A stretch of DNA of 23,981 bases, from positions 1 to 23,981 of the forward strand of contig CAYZJD010000017.1 in the NCBI GenBank assembly GCA_964478455.1, written 5' to 3'. Source of the stretch: CAYZJD01 sp964478455. GTDB lineage: Bacteria > Acidobacteriota > Terriglobia > Bryobacterales > Bryobacteraceae. Below are positions 8,338 to 15,604 of the stretch, piece by piece. Under the pieces are notes generated by a model that saw only the letters and a program-made list of their open reading frames with translations, ran no database searches and had not been told where the DNA came from. Numbering within the stretch: position 1 is the stretch's first letter; each line of letters starts with the position of its first letter. The translations under genes and the position numbers were made by a program.

Positions 8338-8367
8338 ATATGTTCTCCTCTCGCTGTGGGGGATTCC

Positions 8368-8467
8368 NNNNNNNNNNNNNNNNNNNNNNNNNNNNNNNNN
8401 NNNNNNNNNNNNNNNNNNNNNNNNNNNNNNNNNNNNNNNNNNNNNNNNNNNNNNNNNNNNNNNNNNN
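8368..8467. other. Assembly gap (100 N)
   Basis: A second run of exactly 100 N. It begins 30 bases upstream of the aldehyde dehydrogenase ATG and ends on the base before the citrate synthase ATG, so the divergent promoter region and the citrate synthase ribosome-binding site are unseen. Confidence 0.98.
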
Positions 8468-9757
8468 ATGCCTGAAGAAAAGCTGACTGTGATCGACCAC
8501 CGTACCGGCAAGTCGTACGACCTGCCATTGTTCCGGGGAACCCTCCGGGCGATGGATCTCCGGCAAATCAAGACCGGCCCCGACGACTTTGGCCTGATGA
8601 GCTACGACCCGGCCTTCATGAACACGGCCTCTTGCCAGAGCTCGATTACTTACATCGACGGGGACAAGGGGATCCTGCGGTACCGTGGCTACCCGATCGA
8701 AGTCCTTGCGGAGAAGTGCTCGTTCCTCGAAGTGGCGTACCTGCTGCTGAACGGCGACCTGCCTACCGCGAGCCAGCTCACGGACTGGACCAACCAGATC
8801 ACCCACCACACGATGATCCACGAGAACATCAAGAAGTTCATTGACGGATTCCACCATGATGCGCACCCGATGGGGATGCTGGTGAGCACGACGGCGGCGC
8901 TGTCCACGTTCTATCCAGAGTCCAAGAACATCCACGACAAGGAATCCCGGAAGCAGCAGATCGTGCGTCTGATCGCCAAGATGCCCACGGTGGTGGCGCA
9001 TTGCTACAGGCATGACATGGGTCTGCCCTACGTCTATCCGGACAATGCGCTCGGTTACATCGAGAACTTCATGAGCATGTTGTGGAAGATGGCCGAGCCG
9101 AGGTACGAGCCCAATCCGGTGATCGCGCGGGCGCTGGACATCCTCTTCATCCTGCACGCCGACCACGAGCAGAATTGCAGCGCCAACGCGATGCGCGCAG
9201 TGGGCAGTTCTTTCGCCGATCCGTTTGTGACCACGGCGGCGGCAGTCGCGGCGCTGTACGGCCCGCTGCACGGCGGAGCCAACGAAGCGGTGCTGAAGAT
9301 GCTCGACGAGATCGGATCGAAGGACAACATTCCGAAGTTCATCGAGCAGGTGAAGGCCGGGCATGGACGGCTGATGGGCTTCGGCCACCGCATCTACAAG
9401 AACTACGATCCGCGGGCGAAGATCATCAAGGAAACCGCCGAGAAGGTCTTCGAGGTCACCGGGCGGAACCCGAAGCTCGACATCGCACTGGAGCTCGAGC
9501 GGATCGCGCTTGAAGATGAGTACTTCATCAAGCGGAAGCTCTATCCGAACGTGGACTTCTACTCGGGGATCATCTACCAGGCGATGGGCTTCTCGCCGGA
9601 AATGTTCACGGTGTTGTTCGCCATTCCGCGGACGGCCGGCTGGCTGGCGCAGTGGCAGGAGCTGCTTGATGATCCCGAGCAGAAGATCGCGCGGCCGCGG
9701 CAGGTCTTCACGGGCCACTGGCTGCGGGAGTTTGTGCCCATCGAGGCTCGCGGTTAG
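8468..9757 (+). CDS. gltA: Citrate synthase
   Basis: ATG at 8468 is the first base after the gap and gives a 429-residue protein, the usual length for GltA-type hexameric citrate synthase; the opening, with KSYDLPLFRG and then AMDLRQIK, matches the family N-terminus, so this start is likely right although a start inside the gap cannot be excluded. Catalytic residues are visible in HADHEQNCS (His), GFGHRIYKNYDPRA (His plus citrate-binding Arg) and PNVDFYSGI (Asp). The enzyme condenses acetyl-CoA and oxaloacetate to citrate at the entry to the TCA cycle. 2-Methylcitrate synthase is a related alternative, but length and N-terminal region favour citrate synthase. It converges, 72 bases away, on the Kor operon, which handles a later TCA step. 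Confidence 0.95.
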   Translation: MPEEKLTVIDHRTGKSYDLPLFRGTLRAMDLRQIKTGPDDFGLMSYDPAFMNTASCQSSITYIDGDKGILRYRGYPIEVLAEKCSFLEVAYLLLNGDLPTASQLTDWTNQITHHTMIHENIKKFIDGFHHDAHPMGMLVSTTAALSTFYPESKNIHDKESRKQQIVRLIAKMPTVVAHCYRHDMGLPYVYPDNALGYIENFMSMLWKMAEPRYEPNPVIARALDILFILHADHEQNCSANAMRAVGSSFADPFVTTAAAVAALYGPLHGGANEAVLKMLDEIGSKDNIPKFIEQVKAGHGRLMGFGHRIYKNYDPRAKIIKETAEKVFEVTGRNPKLDIALELERIALEDEYFIKRKLYPNVDFYSGIIYQAMGFSPEMFTVLFAIPRTAGWLAQWQELLDDPEQKIARPRQVFTGHWLREFVPIEARG

Positions 9758-9829
9758 AGACGGATGCGCTGGCTCAATCGTGCAAAGCAGGATCTGAGCG
9801 CCGGCCGCTGATCGCTGAACGCTCGCGTC

Positions 9830-10423
9830 CTAGCCGCCGATGACTTCCGGCAGGTGCGTCGCCTCTTCTTCAATCACCATCGGCTTGGACGCGGCGCCGT
9901 ATTCGAAACCTCTGTCAAAGGCGCGGAGGTTGAGGTCGCGCACGGCCGGCGGGACCGAGTCCTCGATGGCGCGGCGGATGGCGTCGGGCTCGAGCAGCCG
10001 GGTGATGGCAGCGAAGAATCCCACCATCACGACGTTCAGCACCAGCCGGCGTCCGAGTTCCTCGGCCAGCCGCGTAGCCGGCACGCCGTGGACGCGAATG
10101 TGGCGAGGCAGGTGATTCACCCGCACCAGGTCCTGTTCGACCAGCAGCAAGCCGCCATCTTTCAGCTCGGGAATGAATTTCGTGTACGCCTCCTGGGACA
10201 TCGCCACCAGCACGTCCGGCTGCGTGACGTACGGATAGAGGATCGGCAAGTCGGAGATGACCAACTGGGCCGAGCACGCGCCGCCGCGTGACTCGGGGCC
10301 GAAGCTCTGAGTCATGGTGGCATGGCCGCCCTGAAAAATGGAGGCCGCCTTGCCGAGGATCATGGCGGACAGGATCACGCCCTGCCCGCCGAAGCCCGCG
10401 ATTCGGATTTCCGTCAGTCGCAT
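9830..10423 (-). CDS. korC: 2-oxoacid:ferredoxin oxidoreductase, gamma subunit (KorC)
   Basis: The protein has 197 residues from ATG 10423; an in-frame TTG at 10429 is a possible alternative because GGAGG lies seven bases before it. Both overlap the korB stop. It has the gamma-domain signature of the pyruvate/2-oxoglutarate ferredoxin oxidoreductase family: RIAGFGGQGVILSAMILGKA at the start, TQSFGPESRGGACSAQLVIS, and PDVLVAMSQEAY. The subunit forms part of the CoA/TPP-dependent heterotetramer that oxidatively decarboxylates a 2-oxoacid to acyl-CoA with ferredoxin as acceptor. It is the last gene of the korD-A-B-C operon. Confidence 0.92.
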   Translation of the reverse strand: MRLTEIRIAGFGGQGVILSAMILGKAASIFQGGHATMTQSFGPESRGGACSAQLVISDLPILYPYVTQPDVLVAMSQEAYTKFIPELKDGGLLLVEQDLVRVNHLPRHIRVHGVPATRLAEELGRRLVLNVVMVGFFAAITRLLEPDAIRRAIEDSVPPAVRDLNLRAFDRGFEYGAASKPMVIEEEATHLPEVIGG

Positions 10424-11289
10424 GCGCAAACCGGCGCCTCCACGTACTTGTCGCCGAGCTGTTCGCTCAGGCGGTGTCTCATGAGTTCGGCGTAATCCGG
10501 CCGCTCCCGGTCCACGAACTTGCCGACGATGATGTCCCCACGCTTCTCGAGGCCGGTTTCGGAAGTGGGCGCACCGTGGCGGGTCTTACTCTTCTCTTTG
10601 TAGTACTTCATCGTGTCCAGACCGTCACCGAGCTTGTTGCGCCGCTCGTACAGCGTGGGGCACGGAGAAAGGATCTCGATGAAGCAGAAGCCTTTCTTGT
10701 TGAGGATGTCAGTCATGGAGCGCGTGAGCTGGCGCACGTGAAAGGTGGTCCAGCGCGCCACGTAGACGGCGCCGGCTGCGTCCATCAGTTGCGGCAGGTT
10801 GAAGGTGGGCTCGAAAGCGCCGTAGGGCGAAGTCGTGGTGACGGCCGTTGCCGGTGTGGTCGGCCCCATCTGGCCGCCGGTCATGGCGTAAACGAAGTTG
10901 TTCACGCAGATGACCTTCAGGTCGATGTTGCGCCGGGCGGCGTGGATGATGTGGTTTCCGCCGATGGCGAACAGGTCGCCGTCGCCGGAGTAGACGACCA
11001 CGGTGAGCGCCGGGTTGGCGAGCTTGAGGCCGGTGGCGAACGGAATGGCGCGGCCATGGGTGGTGTGGAACGAGTCAAGCTCGACGTAGCCGGCTACGCG
11101 GCCCGAGCAGCCGATGCCGGAGACGACGGCGACGTTGTCAAGACGCGCTTTCGATTCGAGCAGCGCCCGCGCGAAACAATTGACGCTGGTGCCGATGCCG
11201 CACCCAGGGCACCAGATGTGCGGGATGCGATCCATCCGCAGGAACGGCTCGACCGGGTTGACCACCGGAGCTTCCAGTACTTCCATCAT
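10414..11289 (-). CDS. korB: 2-oxoacid:ferredoxin oxidoreductase, beta (TPP-binding) subunit (KorB)
   Basis: This 291-residue protein begins with two consecutive ATG codons (11289 and 11286) that overlap the korA stop as ATGATGA, so translation is coupled. HIWCPGCGIG near the N-terminus is the cysteine motif of these beta subunits. SGIGCSGR and GRAIPFATGLKLANP follow, and the thiamine-diphosphate/Mg site reads SGDGDLFAIGGNH with the downstream NNFVYAMTGGQMGPTTP. IEILSPCPT is also typical. The subunit carries TPP and decarboxylates the 2-oxoacid. The sequence resembles 2-oxoglutarate or branched-chain 2-oxoacid types rather than pyruvate oxidoreductase. Confidence 0.93.
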   Translation of the reverse strand: MMEVLEAPVVNPVEPFLRMDRIPHIWCPGCGIGTSVNCFARALLESKARLDNVAVVSGIGCSGRVAGYVELDSFHTTHGRAIPFATGLKLANPALTVVVYSGDGDLFAIGGNHIIHAARRNIDLKVICVNNFVYAMTGGQMGPTTPATAVTTTSPYGAFEPTFNLPQLMDAAGAVYVARWTTFHVRQLTRSMTDILNKKGFCFIEILSPCPTLYERRNKLGDGLDTMKYYKEKSKTRHGAPTSETGLEKRGDIIVGKFVDRERPDYAELMRHRLSEQLGDKYVEAPVCACD

Positions 11290-12443
11290 CGCGCTGCCTC
11301 CAGAATGACGTCGAGAATCCGCTCGGGGCGATGGACGGTGCCGCCGGCGTGGGGGACGCAGTACGTGCGAGCGCGCCCGCCTGCGGCGCGCTCGACTTCG
11401 CGCACCATCTGGCCCATGTTCAGCTCGGGGACGACGAAAGCTCTGGTGCGGGAGGCCAGCCGCCGGATGAGCGAATCGGGAAACGGCCAGACGGTGATGA
11501 GGCGCACTTTGCCAACTTTGAGGCCGCGCTGGCGGGCCAGATCGATGGCGCGCTGCGCGACACGGGATGTGATGCCGTAGCTGAGCACGATGACGTCGGC
11601 GTCCTCGATGCTCTCCTCTTCATAGCACGCAAGTTCCTCGGAGGCGAGGCGGATCTTCGCTTGCAACCGCGCAACCAGCCTGTCTTGCGCCTCGGCGTTC
11701 ATGACCGGGTAGCCGCGCTCGTCGTGGGTCAGTCCCGTAATGTGAAACCGGTAGCCGTCGCCGGCGCGGACCATGTCCGGAACGAGATCCTCGGCCGGCT
11801 CGAAGGGTTTGTACTGGCCGGGCGGCTTGGCCGTGAAGCGACGCGGGTAAACTTCAATTTGCTCGGGCGCAGGGATGACGACCTTCTCGGTCATGTGGCC
11901 GACCACTTCATCCATCATGAACATCACCGGCGTGCGGAAGCGCTCGGCAAGGTTGAAGGCGCGAATGGTGAGATCGAAGCACTCCTGCGGGGAGTTGGGG
12001 CAAAGGGCGATGATCTCGTAATCGCCGTGGGAGCCCCAGCGGGCCTGCATCATGTCGCCCTGGGCCGGGAGAGTGGGCAGGCCAGTAGACGGGCCGCCGC
12101 GCTGGACATCGACGAAGACGCAGGGCGTCTCGGTCATGACGGCCAGGCCGATGTGCTCCATCATCAGGGAGAAGCCCGGGCCGGAAGTCACGGTGAAAGC
12201 CTTGGCCCCTCCCCAGACGGCCCCGAGGATAGCGATGGAGGCGGCCAGTTCGTCTTCCATCTGAATGAAAGTGCCGCCGATGGAGGGGATGCGAGCGGCA
12301 AACCGCTCGACGACCTCTGTGGAGGGCGTGATGGGATACCCAGCGGCAAATCGCGCACCCGCTGCGAGCGCACCCTCGCAACAGGCTTGATCGCCGTCCA
12401 GGAAATGGATGCCAGTAAGGACACCTTGGGGCTCAGCTCGCAC
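11286..12443 (-). CDS. korA: 2-oxoacid:ferredoxin oxidoreductase, alpha subunit (KorA)
   Basis: I placed the start at GTG 12443, which has a strong GGGGGAGG six bases upstream and overlaps the korD stop by 11 bases; a longer frame reaching 12599 only shadows korD. The 385-residue product contains the alpha-subunit motifs: GYPITPSTEVVE, QMEDELAASIAILGA, TSGPGFSLMMEHIGLAVMTE, QRGGPSTGLPT and GSHGDYEIIALCPNSPQE. RVAQRAIDLARQRGLKVGKV and VPELNMGQM represent the C-terminal swivel domain. It corresponds to domains I and II of pyruvate oxidoreductase and helps bind TPP and substrate. 2-Oxoglutarate is favoured by the citrate synthase neighbour; 2-oxoisovalerate (VorA) remains possible. Confidence 0.93.
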   Translation of the reverse strand: MRAEPQGVLTGIHFLDGDQACCEGALAAGARFAAGYPITPSTEVVERFAARIPSIGGTFIQMEDELAASIAILGAVWGGAKAFTVTSGPGFSLMMEHIGLAVMTETPCVFVDVQRGGPSTGLPTLPAQGDMMQARWGSHGDYEIIALCPNSPQECFDLTIRAFNLAERFRTPVMFMMDEVVGHMTEKVVIPAPEQIEVYPRRFTAKPPGQYKPFEPAEDLVPDMVRAGDGYRFHITGLTHDERGYPVMNAEAQDRLVARLQAKIRLASEELACYEEESIEDADVIVLSYGITSRVAQRAIDLARQRGLKVGKVRLITVWPFPDSLIRRLASRTRAFVVPELNMGQMVREVERAAGGRARTYCVPHAGGTVHRPERILDVILEAAR

Positions 12444-12684
12444 TGGCGGCCTCCCCCGGCTTGACAGCAGCCGCTTTCCAGCCGTAAATGGCAAAATCGG
12501 GACAGTACATCCCGCACAGATCGCAACCGCTGCATTTGTCGGGGAGGACGACGTGTGGGGGGTGGTAACCCTTGGCATTAAAAGCCGAAGAGAGCTCAAG
12601 CACTTTGGTGGGGCAAAACTCGACGCAATATCCGCAGCCTTTGCAGCGATCTATGATGATGTGAACAAAGCCCTTCGGCGCCAT
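12433..12684 (-). CDS. korD: 2-oxoacid:ferredoxin oxidoreductase, delta (2[4Fe-4S] ferredoxin) subunit (KorD)
   Basis: This is an 83-residue ferredoxin-like protein with two complete CxxCxxCxxxCP clusters, CKGCGYCVEFCP and CSGCDLCGMYCP. ATG at 12684 is chosen because the text before it in frame is low-quality; a purine-rich GGAGGGGAG lies 14 bases upstream, rather far, so the start is fairly but not fully certain. The subunit passes electrons from the TPP centre to external ferredoxin. It is the first gene of the operon, the usual dABC order, and its upstream region is shared with the divergent ABC transporter genes. Confidence 0.92.
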   Translation of the reverse strand: MAPKGFVHIIIDRCKGCGYCVEFCPTKVLELSSAFNAKGYHPPHVVLPDKCSGCDLCGMYCPDFAIYGWKAAAVKPGEAASAS

Positions 12685-12711
12685 GAGATGACCGGATTCT
12701 CCCCTCCACGT

Positions 12712-12740
12712 ATCATAGAGCAACTCAGTTGCCAGAAGCT
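12712..12740 (-). promoter_or_regulatory. Candidate promoter/operator for the kor operon
   Basis: In the divergent space between korD and the ABC genes, the minus strand has TATGAT (12717-12712), a good -10 hexamer about 28 bases from the korD ATG. An 11-base perfect palindrome, CAACT-C-AGTTG (12721-12731), lies just upstream where a repressor would sit in the spacer. The -35 region is poor (AGCTTC at 17-base spacing), so an activator or alternative sigma factor may be needed if this is a promoter. Confidence 0.25.
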
Positions 12741-12814
12741 CGTGGCTGGGCGACTGGGAGCGGGGGTGCGCCTTGAACGAACACGCGCAAGCCCGACAAC
12801 GTATCACCGGTGTT

Positions 12815-13735
12815 ATGCCGCCCGTGATTGAGTTGCAGGATCTGGAGGTGCGGTTCGGCAAGCGAACCGTTCTAAAGAGCCTCCATGGGGCGTTTTCCGG
12901 GCGAGCACTGGGCTTGTTGGGGCCGAACGGGGCGGGGAAGTCCACGCTGATCAACACGTTGCTGGGATTTGTGCCGCCCGCGCGCGGCACGGCGCGGATC
13001 CTCGGGCTGGACATTCGCAGGCAGGCCAGGTCCATCAAATCGCTCGTGGGCTACATGCCGGAGAACGACTCGTTCATCGGGGGGATGACCGGCGTGCGGT
13101 TTGTGCGGCTGATGGCGGAACTGGCCGGGCTGCCGCCGGAGGCGGCCACGGAAAGGGCGCACGAGGCGTTTTTCTACGTGGGGCTCGGGGAGGCGCGCTA
13201 CCGCACGCTCGGCACGTACTCGCTTGGGATGAAGCAGATGGCGAAGCTGGCGCAGGCGATCGCGCACGGTCCAAAGTTGCTGTTCCTCGACGAGCCGACC
13301 AACGGGCTGGACCCGCCGGCGCGGCGGCGGATGATCCAGCTCATTCAGGAGATTCGCGATCACGGTGAACTGCATCTGGTTCTCTCCTCGCACCTGCTGC
13401 GAGACGTGGAGGAGTGCTGCGACCAGGTGCTCATCCTGAAAGACGGAAGGATCGCGGCGTTTTGCGATCTCGAGAAGGAGCGGCAGGCCAACCGCGATCT
13501 GCTCGAAATCGAGACGCGGGGCGCGGATGCCCGGTTCGTGCAGGAACTGGAGACGCGGGGCTTCGCTGTAGCCGGTTCAGGAAATGGCAAGATGCGCGTC
13601 ACCCTCACCGGCGGCGCGGGCCCGCGACAGATCTACGAACTGGCGGCGGCGCGCGGCGTGCAGATCCGGAGGTTGAGCGCGAAGCGAGACTCGCTCGAAG
13701 AGATTTTCCTGCGGGCGATGGAGAACGGGGGATAA
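12815..13735 (+). CDS. ABC-2 type exporter, ATP-binding protein 1
   Basis: ATG at 12815 gives 306 residues beginning just before the first beta strand (IELQDLEVRFG). An in-frame TTG at 12773 would add 14 residues, and neither has a clear ribosome-binding site. The nucleotide-binding domain is complete: Walker A GPNGAGKST, Q-loop region GYMPENDSF, a signature helix YSLGMKQMAKLAQAI (LSGGQ degenerate, as in many ABC-2 ATPases), Walker B LLFLDEPTNGLDP and H-loop LSSHLL. A C-terminal extension of about 90 residues of the NatA/CcmA type follows. It should energise the adjacent ABC-2 permeases for export; cargo unknown. It starts the four-gene exporter operon and is divergent from korD. Confidence 0.9.
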   Translation: MPPVIELQDLEVRFGKRTVLKSLHGAFSGRALGLLGPNGAGKSTLINTLLGFVPPARGTARILGLDIRRQARSIKSLVGYMPENDSFIGGMTGVRFVRLMAELAGLPPEAATERAHEAFFYVGLGEARYRTLGTYSLGMKQMAKLAQAIAHGPKLLFLDEPTNGLDPPARRRMIQLIQEIRDHGELHLVLSSHLLRDVEECCDQVLILKDGRIAAFCDLEKERQANRDLLEIETRGADARFVQELETRGFAVAGSGNGKMRVTLTGGAGPRQIYELAAARGVQIRRLSAKRDSLEEIFLRAMENGG

Positions 13736-13764
13736 CCGCGGAGACGCGGAGGACCCAGAGAAGA
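13735..13764 (+). repeat. Short intergenic dispersed-repeat-like sequence (GCGGAGACGCGGAGGA type)
   Basis: The space between the first ATPase stop and the permease start reads ACCGCGGAGACGCGGAGG followed by ACCCAGAGAAG. From memory it resembles a family of short sequences of the general form CCGCAGAGACGCAGAGGACGCAGAGAA found dispersed between genes in many environmental bacteria (reading ETRRTQR in one frame). Only one copy is in this window, so the repeat status is not proven here. Its last part may serve as the purine-rich ribosome-binding site of the permease. Confidence 0.4.
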
Positions 13765-13766
13765 AC

Positions 13767-14666
13767 ATGGCCGTCTACAGGAAGAACTACCGGCGGTACG
13801 AAGGACGGCTGACGCCGGCGTGGTCGCGCTTCCTTGTGCTGTCGCGGTTCGCCTTCGAGGACTTGCGGCGTTCGCGCTTCCTGACGTTGTTCTTCTTCGC
13901 GAGCTTCTTCTGGCCTCTCGTAAGCACGTTCCTCATCTGGCTGACTCACAACCTGGGCTCGCTGAAGGTACTGGGGCTTGAGCCGCCGAAGCTCCTCGCG
14001 ATCGATGCGAAGTTCTTCTTGTTCTACCTGGGATTCCAGAGCATGCTGGCGTTCTTCTTGAACGCATTCGCCGGGCCCGGCTTGGTGGCCCCGGATGTAG
14101 CTAATAACGCCCTGCCGCTGTATCTTTCGCGGCCGTTTTCCCGCGCGGAGTACGTGCTGGGCAAGCTCGCGGTGCTTTGTGGGCTGTACTCGGTGATGAC
14201 GTGGATACCGGGGCTGGCGCTGTTCGGGCTGCAATCTTACCTGGCGGGAGGGAACTGGGCGCCGCAAAACCTGCGGATCGCGGGAGCGCTGTTTGCAGGC
14301 TCATGGATCTGGATCCTGGTGCTGGCGCTCGAATCGCTGGCCATTTCGGCGTGGGTGAAATGGAAGCCGCTAGCCGGCGCGCTGCTGTTCGGGGTTTTCT
14401 TCATCGGCATGGCGTTCGGCGCGGCGGTGAACGAACTGCTCGAAACGAAGTGGGGACACCTGATGAACCAGAGCCACCTGATGGGCTCCGTCTGGGTGGC
14501 GCTGTTCGAGGAGCCGGTGAAACGCGGGGCCGGGGCGGTGTTCTTCCGGGTGGCGCGCGGGGAAGAGATCCCCATCTGGTGTAGCTGGGCGGCGTTGGCG
14601 GCTTTCTGCCTGTTCTGCCTCTGGCTGCTGGGGCGGAAGATCCGGGCGGTGGAGGTGGTCAAGTGA
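13767..14666 (+). CDS. ABC-2 type exporter, permease protein 1
   Basis: This 299-residue membrane protein begins at ATG 13767 with a purine-rich AGAGAAGA just upstream. About six hydrophobic segments are visible: near residues 40-60, 85-105, 135-155, 170-195, 202-222 and 275-290. A long amphipathic N-terminus (about 35 residues) precedes the first segment. LYLSRPFSRAEYVLGKL is the cytoplasmic motif common in ABC-2 membrane proteins. It is expected to form the channel with the neighbouring ATPases. Its TGA overlaps the next GTG by four bases. Substrate is not recognisable. Confidence 0.85.
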   Translation: MAVYRKNYRRYEGRLTPAWSRFLVLSRFAFEDLRRSRFLTLFFFASFFWPLVSTFLIWLTHNLGSLKVLGLEPPKLLAIDAKFFLFYLGFQSMLAFFLNAFAGPGLVAPDVANNALPLYLSRPFSRAEYVLGKLAVLCGLYSVMTWIPGLALFGLQSYLAGGNWAPQNLRIAGALFAGSWIWILVLALESLAISAWVKWKPLAGALLFGVFFIGMAFGAAVNELLETKWGHLMNQSHLMGSVWVALFEEPVKRGAGAVFFRVARGEEIPIWCSWAALAAFCLFCLWLLGRKIRAVEVVK

Positions 14667-15604
14667 CCGGCGAGATCACCTTCGACAACGTCTCGCGGTT
14701 CTACGGCGAGGTGCTCGGCGTCAACCGTGTGAGCCTGTCGATTCCTCCCGGCGTGACGAGCCTGGTGGGACCGAACGGCTCGGGCAAGACGACGCTGATG
14801 AACCTGATGACGGGGCTGATCCGGCCGACGCGCGGCGAGCTGCGGGTACTCGGCCTGCGGACGGACGAGCCGGAAACATTATTCCGCCAGGTGGGCTACT
14901 GCACTCAGTTCGACGCGTTCCCGAAGGGCTTGACCGGCCACGAGTTCCTGTGCGGCTTCCTGCGGGTGCACGGCAAAGGGCGCGGCGAGGCGGATCGGCT
15001 GGCGAGGGAGGCGCTCGAACGGGTGGGGATGAGCGAGGCGGCGCACCGCCGGATCGGCGCTTACAGCAAGGGCATGCGGCAGCGGATCAAGCTGGCGCAC
15101 GCTATTTGTCATCGTCCCACCGTGCTGGTGCTCGACGAGCCGCTGAACGGGCTCGACCCGATGGCGCGGGCCGAGACGATCGCGCTGTTTCGGGAGTGGG
15201 GCGAGCAGGGACTCCACGTGATCGTGTCGAGCCACATTCTGCACGAAGTGGACCGGATTTCGGACCGTGTCATTCTGCTGAGCCACGGTTACGTGGTGGC
15301 CGAAGGGCAGATCCAGAGCGTGCGGAGCGAAGTGACGGAGCAGCCCATCCAGGTGCTGGTGCGGTGCGACCGGCCCGGGGCGCTGGCATCGCGCCTTTTC
15401 GAGCAGGATCACGTGGTGGAGGCGAAGATCGGCCAGGACGGGCGCAGTCTGCTGGTGCGGACCCGCGACGCCGACAGGCTGTACCTGGCGCTGAATCGCG
15501 TGGTGGTGGAGGTGGGGCTCGACATCGAGTCCGTGCGGCCGGCCGACGAGGACGTGGGCTCCGTGTATCAGTACCTGATCGGCGCTGAGGGAGGGACGGC
15601 ATGA
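14663..15604 (+). CDS. ABC-2 type exporter, ATP-binding protein 2
   Basis: This 313-residue protein starts with GTG at 14663, four-base GTGA overlap with the permease. It has Walker A GPNGSGKTT, a YCTQFDAFPKGLTGHEFL Q-loop region, a signature helix YSKGMRQRIKLAHAI, Walker B VLVLDEPLNGLDP and the H-loop VSSHILHEVD. The C-terminal regulatory extension runs to the end. It is clearly a paralogue of ATPase 1 but well diverged. The alternation ATPase-permease-ATPase-permease suggests either two exporters or one heteromeric complex with two distinct nucleotide-binding domains. Its end overlaps the next gene by four bases (ATGA). Confidence 0.9.
   Translation: MTGEITFDNVSRFYGEVLGVNRVSLSIPPGVTSLVGPNGSGKTTLMNLMTGLIRPTRGELRVLGLRTDEPETLFRQVGYCTQFDAFPKGLTGHEFLCGFLRVHGKGRGEADRLAREALERVGMSEAAHRRIGAYSKGMRQRIKLAHAICHRPTVLVLDEPLNGLDPMARAETIALFREWGEQGLHVIVSSHILHEVDRISDRVILLSHGYVVAEGQIQSVRSEVTEQPIQVLVRCDRPGALASRLFEQDHVVEAKIGQDGRSLLVRTRDADRLYLALNRVVVEVGLDIESVRPADEDVGSVYQYLIGAEGGTA

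Noticed and set aside
8255..9718. 487-codon minus-strand ORF across the N run
   Set aside because: It passes through undetermined bases and is antisense to citrate synthase, whose catalytic motifs are intact.
9758..9829. Terminator between convergent citrate synthase and korC
   Set aside because: An AGCG-CCGGC-CGCT hairpin is present but short, and no T-run follows in either direction.
12444..12599. N-terminal extension of korA
   Set aside because: It shadows the ferredoxin korD; GTG 12443 has a strong GGGGGAGG and family length fits.
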